Origin: JALYOC01 sp036675345
GTDB taxonomy: Bacteria; Myxococcota; Myxococcia; Myxococcales; Myxococcaceae
DNA length: 64,000 nucleotides
Assembly: GCA_036675345.1 (NCBI GenBank)
Contig: JAKFFE010000021.1
Coordinates: 124,001 to 188,000, forward strand
Direction of reading: 5' to 3'
Shown: positions 17,447 through 25,326 of the stretch, one piece after another
How the letters are laid out: every line of letters begins with the position of its first letter
Position numbering within the stretch: the first letter of the stretch is position 1
Notes under the pieces: generated by a model
Database searches by the model: none
What the model saw: the letters and a program-made list of their open reading frames with translations, nothing else
Told to the model about the DNA's origin: nothing
Position numbers and translations under genes: made by a program

Positions 17447-17491
17447 CACAAAATTGTAGGAAGCGGCCCCGGCGGCGACATAAATGTAGGA
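17447..17491. promoter_or_regulatory. Operator pair before activator gene
   Basis: CACAAAATTGTAGGA (17447-17461) and GACATAAATGTAGGA (17477-17491), 30 bp apart, both with ACA-N4-TGT dyads. The last copy ends 5 bp before the activator ATG and its AGGA also serves as the ribosome site. This fits autoregulation. Confidence 0.6.
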
Positions 17492-17496
17492 AGCCC

Positions 17497-19038
17497 ATGA
17501 GACGCACCGAGCCCACCGGGAGTGATCAGGTCCTGGCCAGCCTGCTGGAGGCGAGCCAGGCGTTGGCCAGCGCCTCGGATCTGAAGTCCGCCCTCCAGCG
17601 GGTGCTGGAGCGGCTGGAGCGTCACCACGGGGTGATCCAGGCCGCGGTGGCGGTGCATGACGAGGAGGCCAAGGAGATCGTCCTCGAGGCCTCGGTGGGG
17701 GTGTCCGCGGAGGGCCGGCGTGCCCGCTACAAGGTGGGGGAGGGGATCACCGGCCGGGTGGTGCAGACCGGCAAGCCGATCGTGGTGCCCCAGATCAGCC
17801 GCGAACCCCTGTTTCTCAACCGGGCCTTCGAGGTCCGGACTTCGACCGGGGAAGAGCACAGCTTCCTCTGTCTGCCGATCGTGCTCGGACGGCGTCCGGT
17901 GGGGGCGCTGAGCGTGGAGCTGCCGTTCCGCAAGGACCGGGACTACGAGGCGGAGAAGCGCTTCTTCGGGGTGGTGGCGGCGATGATCGCCCAGGCCCTG
18001 GCGGTGCACCGCCGGCTGGAGCAGGAGCGCCGCAAGCTGGTGGAGGAGAACAGCACCCTGCGCCAGGAGCTGCGGGAGAAGTACGACTTCTCCAACATCC
18101 TGGGGACCAGCGGCGAGATGCGCCAGGTCTACGAGCAGGTGACCCAGGTGGCGCGCACCAACACCACCGTGCTGGTGCGGGGGGAGTCCGGCACCGGCAA
18201 GGAGCTGATCGCCCACGCCATCCACTACAACTCCGAGCGCACCAAGCGGCCGTTCGTGAAGGTCAGCTGCGCGGCCCTGCCGGAGACGCTGATCGAGTCC
18301 GAGCTGTTCGGCTACGAGAAGGGGGCGTTCACCGGGGCCCTGGCCCGCCGGCGCGGCCGCTTCGAATTGGCGGAGACCGGCACCCTGTTCCTGGACGAGA
18401 TCGGGGAGGTGAACCTCACCACCCAGGTGAAGTTGCTGCGGGTGCTGCAGGAGCGGGAGTTCGAGCGGGTGGGCGGCACCGAGACCCTCAAGTCCAACGT
18501 GCGGCTGATCGCCGCCACCAACAAGGACCTGGAGCAGGCGATCGCCGAGAAGAGCTTCCGCGAGGATCTCTATTACCGGCTCAACGTGTTCACGATCTTC
18601 GTGCCCCCGCTGCGGGAGCGAAAGAGCGACATCATGCTGCTGGCCGATCACTTCGTGGGCAAGTACGCCCGGGAGCACGGCAAGAGCATCAAGCGGATCT
18701 CCACCCCGGCGATCGACATGCTGGTCAGCTACCACTGGCCGGGAAACGTGCGCGAGCTGGAGAACATCATCGAGCGCACGGTGCTGGTCTGCGACGGCAA
18801 CGTGATCCACGGCCACCACCTGCCGCCCACCCTGCAGACCGCCGAGGCCTCCGGCACTGTGCCCTCCGCCTCCCTGGACGAGGCGGTGGCCCAGGTGGAG
18901 AAGGACCTGATCTCCGATGCGCTCAAGTCCGCCCGGGGCAACCGCGCCAAGGCCGCCCGCTTGCTGCGCACCACCGAGCGGATCTTCAACTACAAGGTGG
19001 AGAAGTACGGGATCGACGCCGGGCGGTTCAGGACCTGA
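17497..19038 (+). CDS. NifA-like sigma54-dependent activator (GAF-AAA+-Fis)
   Basis: 513 residues. GAF sensory domain at about 25-170, a coiled-coil linker at about 172-195, a sigma54-interaction AAA+ domain at about 200-430 with Walker A GESGTGKE (229-236), GAFTGA (276-281) and Walker B LFLDEIG (297-303), and a Fis-type HTH at the end (ARGNRAKAARLLRTT). It remodels sigma54 RNA polymerase at target promoters in response to a ligand or partner of the GAF domain. The domain order is that of NifA. Start chosen at ATG 17497, with AGGAAG upstream. Divergent from glnII, its most likely target. The VOC gene follows after 5 bp. Confidence 0.93.
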   Translation: MRRTEPTGSDQVLASLLEASQALASASDLKSALQRVLERLERHHGVIQAAVAVHDEEAKEIVLEASVGVSAEGRRARYKVGEGITGRVVQTGKPIVVPQISREPLFLNRAFEVRTSTGEEHSFLCLPIVLGRRPVGALSVELPFRKDRDYEAEKRFFGVVAAMIAQALAVHRRLEQERRKLVEENSTLRQELREKYDFSNILGTSGEMRQVYEQVTQVARTNTTVLVRGESGTGKELIAHAIHYNSERTKRPFVKVSCAALPETLIESELFGYEKGAFTGALARRRGRFELAETGTLFLDEIGEVNLTTQVKLLRVLQEREFERVGGTETLKSNVRLIAATNKDLEQAIAEKSFREDLYYRLNVFTIFVPPLRERKSDIMLLADHFVGKYAREHGKSIKRISTPAIDMLVSYHWPGNVRELENIIERTVLVCDGNVIHGHHLPPTLQTAEASGTVPSASLDEAVAQVEKDLISDALKSARGNRAKAARLLRTTERIFNYKVEKYGIDAGRFRT

Positions 19039-19043
19039 GACCG

Positions 19044-19415
19044 ATGGCCATCCGCTTCAATCACACCCTGTTGCCGTCCCGCGATCCGGTCCGGTCGGCG
19101 CGCTTCACCGCGGAGGTGTTGGGGCTCCCACCGCCCCGCTCCGGCTACTTTGAAGTGGTGGACCTGGCCGATCAGGCCAGCCTGGACTACGCGAAACAGG
19201 AGGGCGACTTCGAAGGCCACCACGTGGCGTTCCTGGTCACCGAGGCCGAGTTCGACGCCATTCTCGGCCGGCTGAAGGAGCGGGGAGTTCCCTACTGGGC
19301 GGACCCGGGCAAGTACCGGCCCGGGGAGATCAACCACCAGTACGGAGGGCGGGGCGTCTACTTCGACGATCCGGACGGGCACCGACTGGAGTGCATCACC
19401 GCGCCCTACGGGTAG
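19044..19415 (+). CDS. VOC (glyoxalase-like) family protein
   Basis: 123 residues, a single vicinal-oxygen-chelate domain of two beta-alpha-beta-beta-beta modules. Candidate metal ligands are His at FNHTLLPSRD, the HHVAFLV strand and Glu in HRLECITAPYG at the C-terminus. The FDDPDGHRLE closing motif is typical. The substrate cannot be read from sequence; relatives include lyases, dioxygenases and resistance proteins. It is 5 bp after the sigma54 activator and probably co-transcribed. It converges directly on the SDR gene (stops abut). Confidence 0.8.
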   Translation: MAIRFNHTLLPSRDPVRSARFTAEVLGLPPPRSGYFEVVDLADQASLDYAKQEGDFEGHHVAFLVTEAEFDAILGRLKERGVPYWADPGKYRPGEINHQYGGRGVYFDDPDGHRLECITAPYG

Positions 19416-20231
19416 CTACTCCGTCAGCACCGCGTTGCCGCCGCCCATCCAGGCGCCGCCGTCCGCCACCACCGTGGCCCCGTGGACCAGCGAGCCGGCG
19501 TCGGAGCACAGGAACAGCGCCACCGAGGCGATCTCCTCGATTCGCCCAAAGCGCCCCAGGGGGATGGTCCGGGTCAGCTTCTCCTTCATCCCGCCCTGGA
19601 CCAGGCGACTGACCCCTTCGGTGTCGTCGATCGGGCCAGGCGCGATCCCCACCACCCGGATCCCGGCGCCGCCCCACTCCAGGGCCAGCGAGCGGGTGAT
19701 GGAGTCGATGGCCGCCTTGGCCGCCGCGGCGTGCACCTGCATCGGGGTGGCGCCGTAGTGGAGGGTGGCGGAGATGTTGAGGATGCAGCCGCCGTGATCG
19801 CGCAGCCACTTGTCAAACGCGGTGCGGGACACGATGTACGTGCCCACCGCGTCGATCTCCATCACGGTGCGGAACCCGTTGGGAGAGAGCATCGCCGCCG
19901 GGGCCAGGAAGTTCCCCGCCGCGCCGTTGACCACGATGTCCAGCCGGCCGAAGCGGGCCACGGCCTGATCCACCGCTCGCTCCACCTCCTCCGGCTTGCG
20001 GACGTCCGCCGGGGCGGCCAGGCAGGTCCGGCCCGTCTCCTGGCTCAGCCGCTGGGCGGTGGCCTCCAGCCGCTCCGCGTTGCGGCCGACGATCACCGCG
20101 TCCGCCCCGTGCTGCATGAACCCGCGGGTGATGCCTTCACAGATGCCAGAGCCGCCGCCGGTGACGAAGGCCACCTTGCCTGCGAGGAGATCGTTTCGAT
20201 AGGGGGAGGGAGTCATCAGACCGCGCAGCAT
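19416..20231 (-). CDS. SDR oxidoreductase, 2,4-dienoyl-CoA reductase-like
   Basis: 271 residues of the classical short-chain dehydrogenase fold. Cofactor loop TGGGSGICEGI (about 25-35), NGAAGNFL in place of NNAG, and AAAKAAID replacing the YxxxK segment. This active-site variant is characteristic of peroxisomal-type 2,4-dienoyl-CoA reductases (DECR2/SPS19), which lack the catalytic Tyr. It probably uses NADPH and acts on unsaturated acyl-CoA in beta-oxidation. The longest frame starts at 20231; ATG 20216 (MTPSPYR) is equally possible. It sits 3 bp after the MFS gene in a minus-strand operon. Confidence 0.82.
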   Translation of the reverse strand: MLRGLMTPSPYRNDLLAGKVAFVTGGGSGICEGITRGFMQHGADAVIVGRNAERLEATAQRLSQETGRTCLAAPADVRKPEEVERAVDQAVARFGRLDIVVNGAAGNFLAPAAMLSPNGFRTVMEIDAVGTYIVSRTAFDKWLRDHGGCILNISATLHYGATPMQVHAAAAKAAIDSITRSLALEWGGAGIRVVGIAPGPIDDTEGVSRLVQGGMKEKLTRTIPLGRFGRIEEIASVALFLCSDAGSLVHGATVVADGGAWMGGGNAVLTE

Positions 20232-20234
20232 GCC

Positions 20235-21482
20235 TCAGCTGGCGGGTGAAGCCGCATCCAGGGTGTCGATCTTGCGCAGCTCCGGGAACCACCAGCTCCA
20301 CAGGGCCACCACCAGCAGGGTGCCCACTCCGCCCACCACCACCGCGGTGGTCACCCCCAGCAGCGCCGCCACCGCACCGGACTCGAACTCCCCCAGTTCG
20401 TTGGAGGCGCCGATCATCATCCCGTTCACCGCGCCCACCCGCCCGCGCATCTCCTCCGGGGTGGCGATCTGCTCCAGGGTCATCCGCACCACCATGCTCA
20501 CCATGTCCGAGGCGCCAAGCACCACCAGCGCCCCCACCGAGAGCGCGAAGTTTCGCGAGAGCCCGAAGACGATGGTGGCCACCCCGAACAGCGCCACGCA
20601 CCACAGCATGGTCAGCCCCACCCGCCGACGCAGCGGGAAGTAGGCCAGCATCACCGCCATGGTGGCCGCGCCGACCGCGGGCGCGCTGCGCAGGATGCCC
20701 ATCCCCTGCGGACCGACCTGGAGGATGTCCTTGGCGAACACCGGCAGCAGCGCCACCGCCCCGCCCAACAGGACCGCGAACAGGTCCATGGACATGGTGC
20801 TCAAGAGCAGTCGCTGCTTCCACACGTAGTGGAAGCCGGCCAGGACCGTGGACCAGGAGACCTCCCGGATCTCCCGCACCATCGGCCGGGGCTTGAGCCG
20901 GACGGCGAAGGAGAAGGCCGCCGCCAGGGAGACCGCCTCCAGCGCGTACACCGAGGCGGTGCCGTGGGTGGCGCCCAACACCAGCCCTCCCACCGCCGGT
21001 CCGGTGATGGTGGCGATCTGCCGGACGGTGGAGCCCCAGGTCACCGCGTTGGTGAAGTGCTCGGGGGGGACCAGGTTGGGCAACAGCGCCTGGGTGGCGG
21101 GCATGGAGAAGGCGCGGATGGTGCCCAGTCCCACCGTCACCACGTAGATCGGCCACACCTGCTGCATCCCGGAGAGGCTGAACCCCCACAGCGCCAGCGC
21201 GCACAGGGTCTGCCCCACCAGGGCCAGGGCGAAGATCCGGTGACGGTCGTACCGGTCCGCGGTGTGCCCTCCGAGGATGGAGAGGGTGACGAAGGGGATG
21301 AACTGGGCCAGCCCGATGTAGCCCAGGTGCAGCGGATCATCGGTGAGCAGGTACACCTGCCAGCCCATCGCCACCGACTGCATCTCGATCCCGATCACCT
21401 GGATGAAGCGGGCGATCTGGTAGCGACGGAAGTCCGGGTGCCCGAAGGCGGCCCGGGCGGAGATGGCCGGTGGCGAGGGCAT
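20235..21482 (-). CDS. MFS exporter (EntS/MFS_3-like)
   Basis: 415 residues with about 12 membrane helices. The pattern near the start (FGHPDFRRYQIARFIQVIG), the loop GGHTADRYDRHRIFALALVG (motif A-like) and a central basic loop match the MFS_3 transmembrane-effector/enterobactin-exporter group. It likely exports a small molecule by proton antiport across the inner membrane; the substrate is unknown. It is the first gene of a two-gene unit with the SDR gene and follows the small lipoprotein gene on the same strand. Confidence 0.85.
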   Translation of the reverse strand: MPSPPAISARAAFGHPDFRRYQIARFIQVIGIEMQSVAMGWQVYLLTDDPLHLGYIGLAQFIPFVTLSILGGHTADRYDRHRIFALALVGQTLCALALWGFSLSGMQQVWPIYVVTVGLGTIRAFSMPATQALLPNLVPPEHFTNAVTWGSTVRQIATITGPAVGGLVLGATHGTASVYALEAVSLAAAFSFAVRLKPRPMVREIREVSWSTVLAGFHYVWKQRLLLSTMSMDLFAVLLGGAVALLPVFAKDILQVGPQGMGILRSAPAVGAATMAVMLAYFPLRRRVGLTMLWCVALFGVATIVFGLSRNFALSVGALVVLGASDMVSMVVRMTLEQIATPEEMRGRVGAVNGMMIGASNELGEFESGAVAALLGVTTAVVVGGVGTLLVVALWSWWFPELRKIDTLDAASPAS

Positions 21483-21500
21483 GTTGCGGGAAGGTGGGAG

Positions 21501-21845
21501 CTACCCTCCGCAGACGTTGGCGACGGAGCAGCGGTTGAAGATGGTGTTCAGGAAGTCCAGCGCGTTGTCGCACTGGGTGCTCTCGATCGCGGTCAGGCAG
21601 ACCTCCAGATCCTCCCGTTCAATCTCCGAGCAGGCGGCGTTGTCCCACAGCGCGTTGAAGGTGTTCTCCGACTCCATCGCGCACTCGTCGCGATCCTCGA
21701 AGGTGAGGCCGGGGCCGATGTCGCCGCACTCCTGGTACCAGGCACAGGCCTTCTGCGCCGCCGCCTCCCGGGCGTCCGCACGGGTCACCGGGCCGCAACC
21801 CACCAGGCCCACCACCAACGACACCGCAGCGATCAGACGAAGCAT
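21501..21845 (-). CDS. Small Cys-containing lipoprotein
   Basis: 114 residues. Signal peptide MLRLIAAVSLVVGLVGC with lipobox VGC (Cys17). The mature part has seven further cysteines (ACAWYQECGDIG, DECAMES, AACSEIE, EVCLTAI, TQCDNA, RCSVANVC), probably in disulfides. The AxxACxxxxxCxxIGxG opening recurs in small myxobacterial lipoproteins, some linked to secondary metabolism, but I cannot name a family with confidence. Confidence 0.7.
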   Translation of the reverse strand: MLRLIAAVSLVVGLVGCGPVTRADAREAAAQKACAWYQECGDIGPGLTFEDRDECAMESENTFNALWDNAACSEIEREDLEVCLTAIESTQCDNALDFLNTIFNRCSVANVCGG

Positions 21846-21982
21846 GGGGTTCTCCTCGGAGAGTAGGGCCGGGTTCTTACTCCAGCGGGTGCCCGGTGGA
21901 ACCTCCTTCTCGCGGTCGCCCCCGAGTTGGCGGTGCGTGCTCCTTCCACTAGAGGGGCTCCCGTGATGGAACGCGCCGGACG

Positions 21983-22546
21983 ATGCGGACCTTCATTGGG
22001 GTGGAGCTGGGGACGGCCCTGTGCTCGCGGTTGGAGCAGGAGCTGATCCGGCTGGCACGGGTGGCGCCCCAGGCGCGCTGGGTCCGCGCGGAGAGTCTGC
22101 ACCTGACCCTGGCCTTCCTGGGCGAGGTCCCCGACGCCACCGTTCCCCTGATTGGGCAGGGCCTGCAGCGGCTGGCTGCGCGGCACCCGCCGCTGGAACT
22201 TCGGGTGCGGGGCAGCGGGATCTTCGGGCCGCTGGACTCCCCCAAGGTGCTGTGGGCCGGGGTTTCGGGGGCGGTGGAGGGGCTGGAGACGGTGCAGCGC
22301 GCGGTGGTCCGCGAGCTGGCGCCCCTGGGCCTGGCTCCGGATCACGAGGTGTTCATGCCGCACATCACCCTGGCCCGGGCCAAGAGTCCCCGAGGCGATC
22401 CGGCGCTGGGTCGCTGCGCCGATGCCCTGCGGGAGACCGACTTCGGGGAGCTCCCGGTGCGGGAGATCGCCCTCTTCGCCAGCGAGACCGACCGGCAGGG
22501 GATGCGCTACCGGCCCCTGAGCTCCGCGCTGCTGGGGAGTCGGTAG
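21983..22546 (+). CDS. thpR: RNA 2',3'-cyclic phosphodiesterase
   Basis: 187 residues, a 2H phosphoesterase of the ThpR/LigT group. It opens 2',3'-cyclic phosphates on RNA ends, giving 2'-phosphates. The two catalytic HxTx motifs are His40 (HLTL) and His127 (HITL), separated by the usual distance. The start RTFIGVEL and the closing YRPLSSALL are typical. Cytosolic. Transcribed towards the ECF sigma gene 64 bp downstream; no functional link is evident. Confidence 0.92.
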   Translation: MRTFIGVELGTALCSRLEQELIRLARVAPQARWVRAESLHLTLAFLGEVPDATVPLIGQGLQRLAARHPPLELRVRGSGIFGPLDSPKVLWAGVSGAVEGLETVQRAVVRELAPLGLAPDHEVFMPHITLARAKSPRGDPALGRCADALRETDFGELPVREIALFASETDRQGMRYRPLSSALLGSR

Positions 22547-22610
22547 TGCAGGTGGAGGCAGGTGAGGCCCAGGCGGTGCTGCGCCCTGTGTCGTGCGGGA
22601 GTTCGACCCG

Positions 22611-23849
22611 GTGACGGCCGATCTGGAATCGCTGTTGCGGGAGCTGGGGCCCCGGGTGCTGGGCGTGGTGGCGCGACGGTCGGGGGACTTTGCCGCCGCG
22701 GAGGACGCGGTCCAGGAGGCGCTGCTGGCCGCGTCGACCCAGTGGCCACGATCCGGACTGCCGGAGAATCCGCGCGCCTGGCTGATCCAGGTGGCCTTGC
22801 GGCGGATGACCGATCAGGTCCGGGCAGACAGCGCCCGCCGCGAGCGGGAGTCCACCCTCCAGCGCCAGACCCCGCCGGAGGAGCAGGTCGCGCCGGGTGC
22901 GGACGCCGCGCCGAGCGAGCAGGACGACACGTTGGCCCTGCTGTTCATGTGCTGTCATCCGGTGCTCTCCGCCCCCTCGGCGATCGCGCTCACCTTGCGG
23001 GCGGTGGGCGGGCTGACCACCGCGGAGATTGCCCACGCCTTCCTGGTTCCCGAGTCCACCCTGGCCCAGCGGATCAGCCGCGCCAAGGAGAAGATCCGGG
23101 AGTCGGGAGAGCCGTTCCAGTTGCCCAGCGCCCAGGAACGGGTCCAGCGCCTGGCGGCGGTGCTGCACGTGCTCTACCTGATCTTCAATGAGGGATACGC
23201 GGGCAGCAGCGGGCCGCAGTTGCAGCGCTCCGATCTGGCCAACGAGGCGATCCGGCTGACCCGCCAGGTCCACCGACTGCTTCCGGAGGATTCGGAGGTG
23301 ACCGGGCTGCTGGCGTTGATGTTGTTGACCGACGCCCGGCGCGCAGCGCGCTCCGGATTGGCGGGGGAGCTGATCCCGCTCCCGGAGCAGGACCGGACGC
23401 AGTGGGATCGCCCGGCGATCGAGGAGGGGGTGGCGTTGCTGAGTCAGGCGCTGCCCCGCGGGCCGGTGGGGCCCTACCAACTCCAGGCGGCGATCGCGGC
23501 GGTGCACGACGAGGCCCCCCGCGCCGATGACACCGACTGGCCCCAGATCCTGGCGCTGTACGAGGTCCTGCGGAGGCTCTCCGACAACCCGATGGTCAAC
23601 CTCAGCCACGCGGTGGCCTCGGCGATGGTGCACGGCCCGGCGCACGGGCTGGAGCTGCTGCGGGGGCTGGAAGAGGACAAGCGACTGGCCGGACACTTCC
23701 GCCTGGACGCGGTCCGGGCCCATCTGCTGGAGCGGGCCCACGATCCGGCCGGGGCGATCACCCACTTCCTCAAGGCCGCGGGAGCCACCACCAGCATCCC
23801 GGAACGGGACTACCTGCTGGCGCAGGCAGCCCGGCTCAGCAAAAGGTGA
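22611..23849 (+). CDS. ECF42-group RNA polymerase sigma factor
   Basis: 412 residues from a GTG at 22611 with GGGAG 8 nt upstream (GTG 22593 is an in-frame alternative). Region 2 is at about 10-80 (EDAVQEALLAASTQWPRSG, NPRAWLIQVALRRMTD), region 4 at about 125-170 (TTAEIAHAFLVPESTLAQRI), and a long C-terminal TPR-like extension follows (DUF6596, IFNEGYAGS onwards). This architecture plus the adjacent DGPF/YCII gene defines group ECF42, which lacks an anti-sigma factor and depends on its C-terminal extension. An ECF42-type promoter lies right after it. Confidence 0.9.
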   Translation: MTADLESLLRELGPRVLGVVARRSGDFAAAEDAVQEALLAASTQWPRSGLPENPRAWLIQVALRRMTDQVRADSARRERESTLQRQTPPEEQVAPGADAAPSEQDDTLALLFMCCHPVLSAPSAIALTLRAVGGLTTAEIAHAFLVPESTLAQRISRAKEKIRESGEPFQLPSAQERVQRLAAVLHVLYLIFNEGYAGSSGPQLQRSDLANEAIRLTRQVHRLLPEDSEVTGLLALMLLTDARRAARSGLAGELIPLPEQDRTQWDRPAIEEGVALLSQALPRGPVGPYQLQAAIAAVHDEAPRADDTDWPQILALYEVLRRLSDNPMVNLSHAVASAMVHGPAHGLELLRGLEEDKRLAGHFRLDAVRAHLLERAHDPAGAITHFLKAAGATTSIPERDYLLAQAARLSKR

Positions 23850-23856
23850 AAGTCGA

Positions 23857-23883
23857 TGTCGAGAAGCGGCTGGCGGCTCCGAC
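23857..23883 (+). promoter_or_regulatory. ECF42-type promoter
   Basis: TGTCGA (23857-23862), 17-bp spacer, CGAC (23880-23883), ahead of the DGPF gene. It matches the published ECF42 signature (TGTCGA at -35, CGA/TC at -10), so the sigma factor probably drives its DGPF partner. Confidence 0.7.
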
Positions 23884-23920
23884 CCATTGGTGAACGCGCA
23901 TCCCTTCGAAGGAGAACACC

Positions 23921-24319
23921 ATGAAGTACATGCTGATGATGAACACCCCCAACTCCAGCACCGGGGCGTACCAGGTCGACCAGTGGACTCCGGCCGACTT
24001 CCAGGCCCACCTGGCCTTCATGCACCGCTTCCACGCCGAGCTGAAGGAGGCCGGGGAGCTGGTGGGCGCCGAAGGGTTGGCCCCGCCCGGACAGGCGAAG
24101 CTGGTGCGCGCCGGAAGGGACGGCGCCCCAGTGACCGATGGCCCCTTCCCGGAGACCAAGGAGTTCCTGGCCGGCTATTGGCTGATCGACGTCGACAGCC
24201 CGGAGCGCGCCTACCAGCTGGCCGCCAGGGCCTCCGCCGCGCCCGGGCCGGGAGGCAAGCCGCTGAACATGGGGATCGAGGTGCGGGAGGTGATGAGCGC
24301 GCCGAGGACCGACGGATAG
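23921..24319 (+). CDS. DGPF-domain (YCII-related) protein
   Basis: 132 residues. Starts MKYMLMMNTP and has the DGPF motif at 73-76 followed by PETKEFLAGYWLIDVDS, the YCII-related ferredoxin-like fold. These proteins are the usual targets of ECF42 sigma factors; their biochemical role is unresolved. GAAGGAGA precedes the ATG. An ECF42-type promoter 37 bp upstream supports direct control by the neighbouring sigma factor. Confidence 0.92.
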   Translation: MKYMLMMNTPNSSTGAYQVDQWTPADFQAHLAFMHRFHAELKEAGELVGAEGLAPPGQAKLVRAGRDGAPVTDGPFPETKEFLAGYWLIDVDSPERAYQLAARASAAPGPGGKPLNMGIEVREVMSAPRTDG

Positions 24320-24479
24320 GGCCCAAGCCAGTGCGCCGCGATTGCGGTGGGTGAAGAGTGCTCGGTGGGGATCTGGAAGCTGGGCTTGAAAGCCGAAGTC
24401 CTGTGGAAGCGCGACCTGGAGTTGGGCGAGTGATCCTGGCGGGTTCCTGCTGAACCTCGGCCAGTAGGAGGGTCTCCGG

Positions 24480-24869
24480 CTACCGCGTCTTGGGCGCCCG
24501 GTACATCAACACCCCGAAGGCCACCGCCAGGAGTCCGTAGACCACCGCCAGCGGCCACAGGAATGTTGCTTCCGGAGTTCCCAGCACCTTGGCAGTGCTC
24601 AGCGCGGTGCTGCCGAAGTGCAGCAGGTTCCCCACCACCAACGGCCGGCCATAGATGCCGCCGAGGGTGGCGTGGCGGTTCATCCAGTTCTGCGCCGCGA
24701 ACCCCAGGGACAGCGCGCCCAGGATCTGCAGCCCCAGCGACAGCACCACCGACGGTCCGACGGAGATCCTGGCCAACAGCTCGGCGGGCAGGAAGAGGGC
24801 GGCAGCCCCGACGAGAGCGAGGACGATCGCGCTGAGGGTCATCAGCAGCCGGGAGAAGGCGGGGGACAT
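24480..24869 (-). CDS. Four-helix membrane protein
   Basis: 129 residues with four hydrophobic helices (about 8-28, 37-57, 67-87, 99-122) and almost no soluble part. The pattern LGLQILGALSLGFAAQNWMNR with a conserved Asn/Trp and GGIYGRPLVVGNLLHF occurs in small DUF4345/DoxX-like membrane proteins, but I cannot fix the family. Start chosen at the ATG at 24869; an upstream frame extension looks non-coding. Confidence 0.65.
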   Translation of the reverse strand: MSPAFSRLLMTLSAIVLALVGAAALFLPAELLARISVGPSVVLSLGLQILGALSLGFAAQNWMNRHATLGGIYGRPLVVGNLLHFGSTALSTAKVLGTPEATFLWPLAVVYGLLAVAFGVLMYRAPKTR

Positions 24870-25326
24870 GGGGGACTCCGAATCGAGGAGAGGCTCACTT
24901 GCCTGAAGGGGTCGGGGTGGGAAAGGCAATCCGACCCGGCTGACGTCCACCTCCACGCATTTTGGGCCCCCTGATCAGGCGCCGGCCCGTCGGTCGCGCC
25001 CGAACACATCTCCGGAGGAGCCTTCGTTGTGCAGGGCACACACCCACTGGCAGTTGCGGCGGAGCCAGGTCGAGGCGTCCCGAACCGGAGCCTCCGGTCA
25101 CCCGCCCCGGGTAGGCGTTCACCGCCCGACGGGAGCTACTCCCGGTGTGCAGCCGGAGTGACCACCCGGCGGCATCGGTGTGGGGGTCGCAGTGCCGGGA
25201 AGCGCACCTTTCGCACCCCTCCGCCGTTGCCGCCCGGGGGGCACGTTCCTAGGTTGACCCGCCGATTGAGTGGAGGCCGTGCGGGTAGGCGCGGCCGTGG
25301 GCGGGTGTTGGGGGAGGGGAGTGGCG
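24870..25326. other. Divergent gene-free interval
   Basis: 457 bases between a minus-strand membrane protein and the large lipoprotein gene. Codon bias is absent in all frames. The one element I can support is a sigma70-type promoter at 25227-25255. TTGCCT/AGGCAA arms near 24900-24930 could form a weak hairpin. Confidence 0.5.
25227..25255 (+). promoter_or_regulatory. Promoter of ASH/VWA lipoprotein gene
   Basis: TTGCCG (25227-25232), 17-bp spacer, TAGGTT (25250-25255). The -10 hexamer is the same as that before gap. Confidence 0.45.

Larger units (their letters stand above)
17131..17496. other. glnII / activator divergent control region
   Basis: 366 bases between divergent start codons. 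It contains the glnII ribosome site, a sigma54-type promoter (17182-17197, minus) and two pairs of a GACA-N4-TGTAGGA operator (17288-17333 and 17447-17491). No coding frame is convincing. Confidence 0.75.

Noticed and set aside
16123..18819. A very long minus-strand frame running from glnII through the activator gene
   Set aside because: Beyond 17130 it is the antisense shadow of the activator in high-GC DNA; the glnII ribosome site and family start are at 17130.
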